In this document: positions 53,415-61,779 of the stretch, piece after piece | Numbering within the stretch: the first letter of the stretch is position 1 | How the letters are laid out: each line of letters begins with the position of its first letter | Source: Flavobacterium kingsejongi | GTDB lineage: Bacteria > Bacteroidota > Bacteroidia > Flavobacteriales > Flavobacteriaceae | Direction: 5' to 3' | DNA length: 64,000 nucleotides | NCBI RefSeq assembly: GCF_003076475.1 | Contig: NZ_CP020919.1 | Location: forward strand, 1,054,001 to 1,118,000 | Position numbers and translations under genes: made by a program | The notes under the pieces: generated by a model | What the model saw: only the letters and a program-made list of their open reading frames with translations | What the model was told of the DNA's origin: nothing | Database searches by the model: none

Positions 53415-55361
53415 TTATCGCTTCGCTTTAGGATCGCGCAGTTTATATTTCCCATCTTTATACAGATTGCCTGCAGTGATCACATGGGCCAAAGCATCCC
53501 TTGCCAATTCAGGATCTACTTTAACCGGGACAAATACCGTATCATTTTTCAATTCAAATTGTAGCGGTTCCAGATTTGGCTGCATGATAATCACCTGGTT
53601 GCCCACCCGGAATGCATTGATATCATTAAATTGCATAATCGATCTTCCTGTAGTAGCTTCCGGTAATTTCGCAAGATTCCTTCCTACCATAGGCGTTTCA
53701 AATTGTGCCCCTATCATTGCCAATAAGGTTGGAGGAATATCAATCTGACTGCTTAGTTTACTGTATTTTTTACCCTGAGGTACCTGAGGCCCGATAATCA
53801 ATGCCGGAATATGAAACTTATTAACCGGTACCAAGTTATTACCATAGGTTCTGGTGTTATGATCGGCAATGACAATAAAAATAGTATTTTTAAAATAGGC
53901 TTCTTTCTTAGCCAGTTCAAAGAATTTGCCAATAGCAAAATCAGCATATTTCATCGCATTGTTTACAGTTGCTGGTTTTTTATCATACAATGCAATCCGA
54001 CCGGCAGGAAATTCAAACGGTTCGTGGTTGGAAGTCGAAAACATCAGGGAGAAGAAAGGTTTGTTTCCTTTTGATTTAAAATAGTTGTTTGCCTTTACCG
54101 CCAGGTCTTCATCAGAATAGCCCCAGGTGCCTTTAAAAGCATATTTAGCGCCATCACTGTCAAAATCTTCCTGGTCGATAATATCTTCAAAACCATTACC
54201 ATTAAAAAACGAAGCCATGTTATCAAAGTTCGCCATTCCGCCATAAATAAAACTCGTTTGGTAGCCCTTGCGTTTAAGCGCATCTGCGAGCGTAAAAAAA
54301 CCTTGCTGGGAATTACCCAACTTTACGACACTTTCGGAAGGAGAAGGCAGGAAACCGGTCACTACAGCCTCGATTCCTCTTACGCTTCGGGTTCCGGTAC
54401 AATATAAGTTGGTAAACAACAATCCTTCTTTGGTCAGTTTATCAAATTCCGGGGTGAGTGGCTTACCGCCTAAAGCACCTACATATTCCGCACCCAGGCT
54501 TTCCTGCAGGAAGATCACCAAATTATAAGGCTGTTCCCGTAGACTATCCGGATTTTGAATGTGCAGGAAAGGAAGGTCAGCATCGGTATAATCCGAAGGC
54601 GCCACATCCATATATTTTTTTACTCTTGCAGTTGCTTCATCAGCGTCCATCTTACCATACATTTTGGTGTTGCCTTCATTTTTAAGTGAATACGCTGCAA
54701 AAGCCACAGTATAAAATGAATTCAGCCCAAGGCAATTGGTAAGCTGGTCGGTAGAGAAAACAGCATTACTCGCATTGATTGGCCGTTTGGAGGTCAGGCT
54801 GGAACGTGCTCCAAAAAATACAAAGAACAGTACGAATGGAAATAGTATCAACCGATATTTAAAACCGGATTCCGGAGCATGAAAAAGCTTAGGTGCTTTT
54901 TTAATGGCAAAATACAGGGCAAGTCCTAAAATGATAAACGTAATAATGATAGAAACCAGGTAACTTTTTAATAGCATACCCACCACTTCACGGGGATAGA
55001 TGAGGTAGTCCAGGAAAATACGATTGGGGCGTGTATCGTACTGATGTATAAAATCTGGTGTGGCCAATTCCATAAATAAAATCAGGAACAGGAACAGGAT
55101 ACAATAAAATCCTAAGAACTTATTGCTGTATTTACGATAGGTATTGGGTACAAATGTCAGCAATACTAAAGGCAGTAACGACAAATAACACAATAAAATC
55201 AAATCCATACGAAGTCCAATTGGAAAAATATGCCAGTAATTTTCCGTCTGTATTACCCTTTCCTTAAAAATAAAAAATAGGATAATCCTGCTTAGGGTAG
55301 TAATTAATAAACCGATAGCCAGAAAGTTAAGCAAGGGTTTGAGGTACGCTAATCTTCTCAT
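53415..55361 (-). CDS. LTA-synthase/phosphoglycerol-transferase-like sulfatase-fold membrane enzyme
   Basis: The 648-residue protein has five transmembrane helices (about 12-32, 49-71, 80-98, 135-158 and 170-190) and a C-terminal periplasmic alkaline-phosphatase/sulfatase-fold domain (about 275-590). Visible active-site elements are NLVIFLQESLG (metal Glu near 283), CTGTRSVRG with the likely nucleophile Thr near 322, the FSTSNHEPF segment, and VIADHNTRT (metal-binding Asp-His). This layout is that of LtaS and of MdoB/OpgB-type phosphoglycerol or phosphoethanolamine transferases. As a Gram-negative homologue it probably decorates an envelope glycan or lipid; the donor and acceptor are unknown. 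It is transcribed alone, with its own terminator, convergent to the spr operon. Confidence 0.82.
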   Translation of the reverse strand: MRRLAYLKPLLNFLAIGLLITTLSRIILFFIFKERVIQTENYWHIFPIGLRMDLILLCYLSLLPLVLLTFVPNTYRKYSNKFLGFYCILFLFLILFMELATPDFIHQYDTRPNRIFLDYLIYPREVVGMLLKSYLVSIIITFIILGLALYFAIKKAPKLFHAPESGFKYRLILFPFVLFFVFFGARSSLTSKRPINASNAVFSTDQLTNCLGLNSFYTVAFAAYSLKNEGNTKMYGKMDADEATARVKKYMDVAPSDYTDADLPFLHIQNPDSLREQPYNLVIFLQESLGAEYVGALGGKPLTPEFDKLTKEGLLFTNLYCTGTRSVRGIEAVVTGFLPSPSESVVKLGNSQQGFFTLADALKRKGYQTSFIYGGMANFDNMASFFNGNGFEDIIDQEDFDSDGAKYAFKGTWGYSDEDLAVKANNYFKSKGNKPFFSLMFSTSNHEPFEFPAGRIALYDKKPATVNNAMKYADFAIGKFFELAKKEAYFKNTIFIVIADHNTRTYGNNLVPVNKFHIPALIIGPQVPQGKKYSKLSSQIDIPPTLLAMIGAQFETPMVGRNLAKLPEATTGRSIMQFNDINAFRVGNQVIIMQPNLEPLQFELKNDTVFVPVKVDPELARDALAHVITAGNLYKDGKYKLRDPKAKR

Positions 55362-55451
55362 TTAAAATATTTTTGTTTAAAATCCATCAAATGTAGAACT
55401 TATAATTTGACGTTGTTAACATTTGAAAATTAAAATTTCCTAAAGATTTAC

Positions 55452-55481
55452 TTGCTTTACTGCTAATAAAATGTAAATTTG
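55452..55481 (+). promoter_or_regulatory. tRNA-Cys promoter (TTG-N19-TAAATTTG)
   Basis: A -33 TTG at 55452-55454 and a -7 TAAATTTG at 55474-55481 are separated by 19 bp, the best consensus fit in the window. Transcription would start around 55485-55488, about 10 nt before the tRNA. Confidence 0.65.
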
Positions 55482-55496
55482 CAATCCAATTAAATT

Positions 55497-55567
55497 GGCG
55501 TCGTGGCCGAGTGGCTAGGCTGGGCTCTGCAAAAGCTCCTACAGCGGTTCGAATCCGCTCGATGCCT
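55497..55567 (+). tRNA. tRNA-Cys (anticodon GCA)
   Basis: A 71-nt cloverleaf can be folded. The acceptor stem pairs GGCGTCG with CGATGCC (one G-T pair), the D arm carries GCCGAGTGGCTAGGC, the anticodon loop is CTGCAAA, and the T arm is AGCGG-TTCGAAT-CCGCT. The discriminator base is U, the identity element of cysteine tRNAs. The 3' CCA is not encoded. Confidence 0.95.
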
Positions 55568-55569
55568 CA

Positions 55570-55604
55570 AAAAAGCTTTCCTTAACCGGAGAGCTTTTTT
55601 TTTG
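55570..55604 (+). terminator. Terminator of tRNA-Cys
   Basis: AAGCTTTCC pairs with GGAGAGCTT (one mismatched or wobble pair), followed by nine or more T, starting 3 bp after the tRNA. Confidence 0.75.
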
Positions 55605-55643
55605 CCCTTATCTGAACTGCAATTCCAATAGCTATAAAACAAA

Positions 55644-55672
55644 AAAAATCCTGATTGCTCAGGATTTTTTTA
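55644..55672 (-). terminator. Terminator of the LysE-family gene
   Basis: AAATCCTGA and TCAGGATTT form a 9-bp stem with a 4-nt loop and A/T runs on both sides, directly beyond the minus-strand stop at 55676. Confidence 0.78.
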
Positions 55673-55675
55673 TCG

Positions 55676-56359
55676 TTAATTCTTCTTTTCTATTTTGTGT
55701 AACGCATCGTTTACCAATTTTTTCTCTCCTGGAAAGTAACCCTGAAAAATAAGGATCAACCCAAAGACAATCAAAACAATACTAATGGATTTCTTAATCT
55801 TATTGATATTGGAAATGGTCAGTTTGCTTTTCAATTGTTTTGCCAGCAATACTTTTCCAACATCTGTAAGGAAATAAGTGGCTAAAACGGCAGCAAAGAA
55901 AACAAGCATTCTGGAAGGTTCCATATCCAGTTTAGGTCCAAAAGTCAGGATGATCGCTAACCAGAATCCCAATACTCCAATATTGATAAAATTCAGTAAA
56001 AATCCTTTTATGAATAAGCTGAAATAATTCTTTTTAACAATTTCAACTTCTATCTTATCAATCGGGTTTTTACCTGCTTTTGTCAGTCTCATAAAGGTCA
56101 TAACACCATAGGTAAGCATAATAATTCCTCCAAAAAGGAATAAGGCAGGCTCATCTTTTAAACTTTGTATCAGGCGATAACTACTGAAATAGGCAATCGA
56201 AATAAAAACCACATCCCCTAAAATCACACCCAGATCAAATGTCATTGCAGCTCTAAAGCCTTTTGTAACACTGGTTTCCAGAAGTACAAAAAATACCGGT
56301 CCAATCATGAAGCTTAAAAAAAAGCCCAAAGGGATACCCGTTATAATATCATCAATCAT
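55676..56359 (-). CDS. LysE-family amino-acid exporter
   Basis: The 227-residue protein has six predicted membrane helices, and the N-terminal signature PLGFFLSFMIGPVFFVLLETS (about 10-30) is characteristic of the LysE/RhtB translocator family. Members export amino acids such as lysine, arginine, threonine or homoserine lactones in exchange for protons; the substrate of this copy is not evident. The C-terminal tail is charged. It is separated from the head-GIN gene by about 60 bp on the same strand and followed by its own terminator. Confidence 0.85.
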   Translation of the reverse strand: MIDDIITGIPLGFFLSFMIGPVFFVLLETSVTKGFRAAMTFDLGVILGDVVFISIAYFSSYRLIQSLKDEPALFLFGGIIMLTYGVMTFMRLTKAGKNPIDKIEVEIVKKNYFSLFIKGFLLNFINIGVLGFWLAIILTFGPKLDMEPSRMLVFFAAVLATYFLTDVGKVLLAKQLKSKLTISNINKIKKSISIVLIVFGLILIFQGYFPGEKKLVNDALHKIEKKN

Positions 56360-56420
56360 CAGTCTTTTGTGTTTGAAACTATTCTTTTTTCAGGCGGCAA
56401 TTTAAACAATTTTAAATAAA

Positions 56421-57101
56421 CTATTTTCCAGCCTCCACAATAGAACCTCCAAGGATCGTTTTCTGATTGATTTTCTTAGGTTTTCCGTAGATCGTGATGG
56501 TACCACCTGCTTTCACATTGGCATCTACAAGATCAGTAGCACTTACATCTGCCTCACCACCTGTTGTAATCTTGATTGTAGTCTGGCTTGTGGCCAGGTT
56601 TCTCGCTTCAATAATACCACCGGTAGTAATAGATGCTTCCTGATTGGTGGCTTTACCTGATAATTTCAGAATTCCACCACGTGTAGTTCTTGATTTTAAT
56701 TTATCAACATCTAATTTTACTTTTATTTCAGCACCTTCTCTGGCATTGATTTCAAAAGATACCGCTTTTAAAGTATCTTCAGATGATACATACGATCCTT
56801 CACTGGCTTCCAGATTATCAATATTTTTAAAATAAAGCTTGGCTGTAACTTCTTCTCCTTTCAGGAGTTTGCTAAATTTCATACGGATTTTAAGTTCACC
56901 ATTTTTGTTGATGACTTCTACATCTTCACTTCGGGCACCTGTAATTTCAATCTTGTTTTCTTTCGACTGAATCATCTGTAGCGAGATACGGTCAAAAACT
57001 TTTACTTCATCAAAATCACCTGTTTCTTTGGTCACGGTTTGTGCAAAATTTGCCTGTGCTACTAACAGGAAAGCTGCAATAATTATTTTTTTCATATTCA
57101 A
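56421..57101 (-). CDS. Head-GIN domain (DUF2807) secreted protein
   Basis: The 226-residue product has a signal peptide (1-20, ending ANFAQ) and a beta-helical repeat domain (about 30-225). Repeated strands of the kind SGxxxxxxTGG / AGGTITIYGKPKKINQKTILGGSI match the putative auto-transporter adhesin head-GIN domain found in many Bacteroidetes. Function is unknown; it may be a periplasmic or surface beta-helix. Two nearby in-frame ATGs (residues 1 and 3) are equally possible starts. It lies 29 bp after rnr on the same strand and may be cotranscribed with it. Confidence 0.82.
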   Translation of the reverse strand: MNMKKIIIAAFLLVAQANFAQTVTKETGDFDEVKVFDRISLQMIQSKENKIEITGARSEDVEVINKNGELKIRMKFSKLLKGEEVTAKLYFKNIDNLEASEGSYVSSEDTLKAVSFEINAREGAEIKVKLDVDKLKSRTTRGGILKLSGKATNQEASITTGGIIEARNLATSQTTIKITTGGEADVSATDLVDANVKAGGTITIYGKPKKINQKTILGGSIVEAGK

Positions 57102-57130
57102 TTCATTTTAAAATAAGACATTAGAACGTA

Positions 57131-59311
57131 CTATTCATTTTTACGTATGAAACTGAAATCCAGTTGTTTCTTCACTAAATCAGCATTTTTTACCTTTACA
57201 ATTACTTCATCCCCAAGCTGTAAAATATTCCCGGAAACTTCTCCAACCAAAGCATATTGCTTGTCATCGAATGTGTAATAGTCATCTTTAATTTCACGGA
57301 TACGGCACATACCTTCACATTTATTGGAAACGATTTCAACATAGATTCCCCATTCGGTAACCCCTGAAATAACCCCAACAAATTCTTCGTTTTGATGATC
57401 CTGCATGTATTTCACCTGCATGTACTTGATAGAATCCCGCTCTGCACTTGTCGCTAAATTTTCCATATTGGAAGCATGCACACATTTTTCTTCATATACC
57501 TCCTGGTCTACAGATTTTCCACCATCCAGATAGTATTGCAATAGACGGTGCACCATAACATCAGGATAACGACGGATCGGAGAGGTAAAGTGAGAATAAT
57601 AATCAAAGGCAAGACCATAATGGCCTATGTTTTCCGTAGAATATTTCGCTTTACTCATCGTACGAATTGTAAGCGTATCCACTAAATTTTGTTCTTTTTT
57701 ACCCTGAACTGCTGTCAAAAGGCTGTTCAGTGATTTTGAAATATCCCCTTTAGTTTTGAAATTAATGGAATACCCGAATTTTGAAATAACAGTTTGTAAA
57801 TTGATCAGTTTATCTTCATTAGGCTCATCGTGAATACGATAGACAAATGTTTTCTTTTGCTTACCAATGTATTCTGCTACTTTTTTATTGGCTAACAGCA
57901 TGAATTCTTCAATCAGGTGATTGGCATCTTTTGATGTTTTAAAGTACACACCGGTAGGTTCGCCTTCCTCATTCAGATTGAATTTTACTTCTACTTTATC
58001 AAATGAGATCGCACCATCGGCCATTCTTTTTCTCCTGAAGATTTTAGCAAGCTCATCGAGTTTCAAGGTAGCAGCTACAATTTCATCCGGCACTACATAG
58101 GCAGCTCCAGTAATTGAAATCTCTTCCGGGATAGTATTGTCTTTGGTTTCTATGATATACTGTGCTTCCTCATACGCAAACCGCTGATCGGAATAAATAA
58201 CTGTTCTTCCAAACCATTGATTTACCAGTTTGGCATCATTTGTAATCTCAAACACTGCCGAAAAAGTATATTTTTCTTCATTCGGACGAAGAGAACAAGC
58301 AAAATTTGATAGTACTTCAGGTAACATCGGTACCACACGATCCACTAAATAAACAGAAGTTCCACGTTGGTACGCTTCTTCATCCAGTATCGTTCCTTCC
58401 TGCAGGTAATAGGAAACATCGGCAATATGGATCCCAATTTCATAGTTGCCATTTTCTAATTTTTTAAAGGAAAGGGCATCATCAAAATCTTTAGCATCCT
58501 TAGGGTCAATCGTAAACGTTAGTGTATCACGCATGTCCCGGCGGTTCGCTATCTCAGAAGCTTCGATAGAAGTATCAATCTTTTGTGCATAGGCTTCCAC
58601 TTCAACAGGGAAATCATACGGGAGGCCGTATTCTGCTAATATTGCATGGATTTCAGTATTGTGTTCTCCTGGTTTTCCAAGTACTTTGATAACGGTACCA
58701 AATGGGCTATCGGCTTTTGCTGGCCAGTCTTCAATGTGAACCAGTACCACGTCACCGTTTTCTGCTTCCCCATATTTCTCTTTCGGAATAAAGATATCCG
58801 TATACATTTTTGGATTTGCCGTAGAGACAAAAGCAAAATTTTTCTGGATGTCAATAACTCCTACGAAGTCCGTTTTCTTACGTTCAATGATTTCAATTAC
58901 CTCACCTTCAGGCTTTTTGCCTCTTCTTCGGTTGTACACATAAATTTTAACCTTATCGCCATCGAGTGCTTTGTTCAGGTTATTGGTCGGAATGAACACA
59001 TCATCTTCAAAATCAGGCGATACAAAATAAGCCGTTTTGCGGCTTGTCATATCAATAGTGCCTTCATAATAATCTGGGCTATTGACAGTAAGGCTATATT
59101 TTCCAGGCTCTGTTTCGTCTATGCTTTTTTTGGAAGATAGTAGTTTCAGGTCTTTAATAATCTGATTCCTACTTTGGGTATCATCAACTTCAAGCTTAGC
59201 AGCTATCTGTTTATAATTAAATACTTTATTGGGACTTTGTGATAGTATTTTTAAAATTTTTTCTGTAAAATCTGTATGTTTCTTTACAGGTTTTCTTAGT
59301 TTCTTACTCAT
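57131..59311 (-). CDS. rnr: Ribonuclease R (RNB-family 3'-5' exoribonuclease)
   Basis: The 726-residue enzyme degrades structured RNA processively from the 3' end. Domains in order: an N-terminal helix-turn-helix-like region with basic residues (1-60), two cold-shock-type OB domains (about 70-230), the RNB catalytic domain (about 250-590) with the DPKDAKDFDDAL acidic cluster near 275-286 that binds catalytic magnesium, and a C-terminal S1 domain (about 635-720, EFVGVISGVTEWGIYVEI). The length is slightly below that of the E. coli enzyme. It is monocistronic or leads a transcript with the head-GIN gene. Confidence 0.93.
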   Translation of the reverse strand: MSKKLRKPVKKHTDFTEKILKILSQSPNKVFNYKQIAAKLEVDDTQSRNQIIKDLKLLSSKKSIDETEPGKYSLTVNSPDYYEGTIDMTSRKTAYFVSPDFEDDVFIPTNNLNKALDGDKVKIYVYNRRRGKKPEGEVIEIIERKKTDFVGVIDIQKNFAFVSTANPKMYTDIFIPKEKYGEAENGDVVLVHIEDWPAKADSPFGTVIKVLGKPGEHNTEIHAILAEYGLPYDFPVEVEAYAQKIDTSIEASEIANRRDMRDTLTFTIDPKDAKDFDDALSFKKLENGNYEIGIHIADVSYYLQEGTILDEEAYQRGTSVYLVDRVVPMLPEVLSNFACSLRPNEEKYTFSAVFEITNDAKLVNQWFGRTVIYSDQRFAYEEAQYIIETKDNTIPEEISITGAAYVVPDEIVAATLKLDELAKIFRRKRMADGAISFDKVEVKFNLNEEGEPTGVYFKTSKDANHLIEEFMLLANKKVAEYIGKQKKTFVYRIHDEPNEDKLINLQTVISKFGYSINFKTKGDISKSLNSLLTAVQGKKEQNLVDTLTIRTMSKAKYSTENIGHYGLAFDYYSHFTSPIRRYPDVMVHRLLQYYLDGGKSVDQEVYEEKCVHASNMENLATSAERDSIKYMQVKYMQDHQNEEFVGVISGVTEWGIYVEIVSNKCEGMCRIREIKDDYYTFDDKQYALVGEVSGNILQLGDEVIVKVKNADLVKKQLDFSFIRKNE

Positions 59312-59487
59312 ATTTCTTTTCTAATAATTCTTAAAATTACAAAATTGTTGGCAGTTTACGATAACATTGGGGACTTTTAAACAAATAATAACCTTTTGGC
59401 AATGATTTTGAGAGCATAGCAAAATAAATTAGGTAAATTTATATCCATAGGATCAACAAATATCCGCACTAATACTCAACTCAACGT

Positions 59488-59727
59488 ATGGAAGATTTTA
59501 TTACAGTTGCTATTTTCAATTACCCCCATGAGATAACCATACTAAAACACTTATTAACTGATTCCGGTATTGTTTACTTTTTTGAAAATGAAACGATGTC
59601 AAGTATTGTCCCGATGTATTCCCAGGCCTTTGGCGGAATCAAACTGAAAGTCCATCCCAACGATCTCGAAACCGTTACTGAAATCCTCGATCAATTCAAC
59701 AGGAATAACCATCTCAAAATTGTATAA
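59488..59727 (+). CDS. DUF2007-family small protein
   Basis: The 79-residue cytoplasmic protein matches the DUF2007 pattern: an initial strand VAIFNYPHEITILKHLLTDSGI, then YFFENETMSSIVPMYSQAFGGIKLKVHPNDLE. The fold is a small alpha-beta domain, sometimes described as a putative signal-transducing or PII-like domain. It is often found as a short standalone gene in Bacteroidetes. No partner or target is suggested by its neighbours; it diverges from rnr across 176 bp. Confidence 0.78.
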   Translation: MEDFITVAIFNYPHEITILKHLLTDSGIVYFFENETMSSIVPMYSQAFGGIKLKVHPNDLETVTEILDQFNRNNHLKIV

Positions 59728-60488
59728 TCTCAGACGTTACTTTATTTTTTTTCTTTTCATTTTCATAGTTGTTAACATTCATTAAAATAATAAAAAAGAA
59801 AAGATTTAAAATTAAATTTTTTTAATGGGTATTATAGCTTGTTAATAAGGCCTAAAACTTTCCTGAAAAAGACACTGATTTATAGTTTTGCTTTTTTATA
59901 TAGGGTTGTTAACATAGTTTTAGAACTTTAAACCTTTCATTTCTAAGGTTTTTTAAAAGGTTATTCACAACTGTTGATAACCTATTTACTATAAAAATCT
60001 TTAATAAGTTTACTTGTTAATTACTGTTAACAACACAACCGAAGCTGCTGATAACTTTTCTAAAAATTCACCAAACTAAATTAGGTTTATAAGTTTGCAT
60101 TTTGGATTACATTTTTTTCCGATACAACCAAAAAATACTTTCTATATTCTATCTGAAGTTATGAACAGTATTTGTTAATTTACAATTCATTCAAAATGAG
60201 ACATTTAGTATTCATTGTTAACATCTATATTTTTTAACATTTAGAATCAAATATATGCAATGATAATCAGCCACTTACAAACGTCTTTTTTTACAAATAA
60301 CTGAGTAGCAGCACTTATAAAAAATAAGTTAAATTCAGTAGGTTACTAACTATTAAGTTTTAACAGTATACCTATAATAGAATGTATAGTGGAATGCTAA
60401 AAGCTGCAAAATTAATTCTTTATTTGTTTTGTGACAGAATATATAATTCATTTAATAAATTTGTACACACAACTTAAAAATAACGATA
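59728..60488. other. Large AT-rich intergenic region with TGTTAACA palindromes and DnaA-box-like sites
   Basis: About 760 bp without a gene. TGTTAACA occurs at 59770-59777, 59907-59914, 60025-60032 and 60216-60223. The facing pair TTATTCACA (59961-59969) and TTATCAACA (minus, 59972-59980) each differ by one base from the DnaA box TTATCCACA. A TAAATTTG promoter box for rpiB lies at 60456-60463. Confidence 0.55.
60456..60463 (+). promoter_or_regulatory. Candidate -7 box for rpiB
   Basis: TAAATTTG matches TAnnTTTG and lies 25 bp before the rpiB ATG. The nearest TTG (60429-60431) gives a 24-bp spacer, slightly long. Confidence 0.4.
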
Positions 60489-60920
60489 ATGAAAATTTCT
60501 ATTGGTAACGACCATGCAGGTCCGGAATACAAAAAAGCTATTGTGGCAATGCTTACAGCAAAAGGGCATGAAGTTTTAAACCATGGTACAGATTCCGAAG
60601 CCAGTGTGGACTATCCTGATTTTGGGCATCCTGTTGCGGAAGATGTAACTTCCGGAAGAGCAGATTTAGGTATTGTAATCTGTGGCAGTGGAAATGGCAT
60701 TGCTATGACTGTTAATAAACACCAGGGCATTCGTGCGGCATTATGCTGGAATAAAGAAATAGCAGCTTTGGCCAAATTACACAATGATGCCAATATCATC
60801 AGTATCCCGGCACGTTTTACATCTATTCATCAGGCTGTAGAAATGGTGGAAACATTTTTAGCTACTGAATTTGAAGGAGGAAGACACCAGGCTCGTGTTG
60901 ATAAAATTGCATGTTCCTAA
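60489..60920 (+). CDS. rpiB: Ribose 5-phosphate isomerase B
   Basis: The 143-residue enzyme interconverts ribose 5-phosphate and ribulose 5-phosphate in the pentose phosphate pathway. The family motif IGNDHAGPEYK (about 4-14, phosphate binding) and the catalytic loop VICGSGNGIAMTVNK (about 60-74, catalytic Cys in ICGSG) are clear, with the conserved KHQGIRAALCWN following. The length is normal for RpiB/LacAB enzymes. It is followed after 33 bp by a secreted protein gene on the same strand. Confidence 0.93.
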   Translation: MKISIGNDHAGPEYKKAIVAMLTAKGHEVLNHGTDSEASVDYPDFGHPVAEDVTSGRADLGIVICGSGNGIAMTVNKHQGIRAALCWNKEIAALAKLHNDANIISIPARFTSIHQAVEMVETFLATEFEGGRHQARVDKIACS

Positions 60921-60953
60921 TAGTAAACCGATTTATATTTTAACTACGGTATA

Positions 60954-61544
60954 ATGAAAAGACCTCTCAAAATGCTGAAAACTGTTCTTGTGTGTTTGTT
61001 AGTAAACTTTGCTGCTCATGCACAACAGCCTAAAGATTATTTCAAGCTACCATCACTATTATTGAAAAATACAGAGTACAAATTGAGTTTTAGTACACAT
61101 CCTGAGGGTGAATACTACAAACAGGAGTACCTCGCAGCTGGTGAAGATCCGGCGCGTTTTAAAACAATGGTATGGATTGATGTGATTCGATCCGGTATGA
61201 CCCTGGAACGTATCGTAGAAATAAAAACGGCAGAACTGCAAAAAAGGAAAAAAACAGATAAACTCTGTAATTATAAAATTCTGGATAACGAAGAAACCGG
61301 AGAATACCTCATTGAATTTTTAATGAGCGCTAAAACTGCGGATAATGTGGATATCATAGAATGGAATGCTTACCGCTATAAAGGAACGATTGATAGGAAT
61401 GGTAAAAAAGGCATTATGCTTTTTGCGATGAGCAAAAGAGCTTATGGAAAAGAAGTACCGGCTTTTATGGAAACACTTAAAAAAGAACGAGGCAATTATA
61501 CCGCTATTATTGGAGATGCCTTAATTCCTAAAATAAGACTCTAA
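60954..61544 (+). CDS. Secreted protein of unknown function
   Basis: The 196-residue protein has a signal peptide (1-23, ending AAHAQ) and a compact, mostly beta-like mature domain with the segments TMVWIDVIRSGMTLERIVEIK and YLIEFLMSA. There is no lipobox, sorting domain or recognised catalytic motif, so a soluble periplasmic protein is likely. It is probably cotranscribed with rpiB (33 bp apart) and is followed by a terminator. I do not recognise a named family. Confidence 0.65.
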   Translation: MKRPLKMLKTVLVCLLVNFAAHAQQPKDYFKLPSLLLKNTEYKLSFSTHPEGEYYKQEYLAAGEDPARFKTMVWIDVIRSGMTLERIVEIKTAELQKRKKTDKLCNYKILDNEETGEYLIEFLMSAKTADNVDIIEWNAYRYKGTIDRNGKKGIMLFAMSKRAYGKEVPAFMETLKKERGNYTAIIGDALIPKIRL

Positions 61545-61570
61545 AAATAGCAAGTCCAAATCTATCCTAT

Positions 61571-61596
61571 AACCCTCGCAACTGTGAGGGTTTTTT
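61571..61596 (+). terminator. Intrinsic terminator after the rpiB unit
   Basis: AACCCTC and GAGGGTT form a 7-bp stem with an 8-nt loop, followed by six T, 26 bp after the secreted-protein gene. Confidence 0.7.
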
Positions 61597-61779
61597 ATGG
61601 CCGGTAGTGCCTGTATTGATATAATTTTATGAGACGCTGTTTGTTGTAATTATTGAAAAAAATAATTTAAGTCCTGCGTTCATAATTGTACATTTGGGTG
61701 GAGTATGGAAAGCAAAATTCCAAAATCACAACAATTTGATTTACAGTAATTATAATGTAATTGCATAATATAGGTATAC

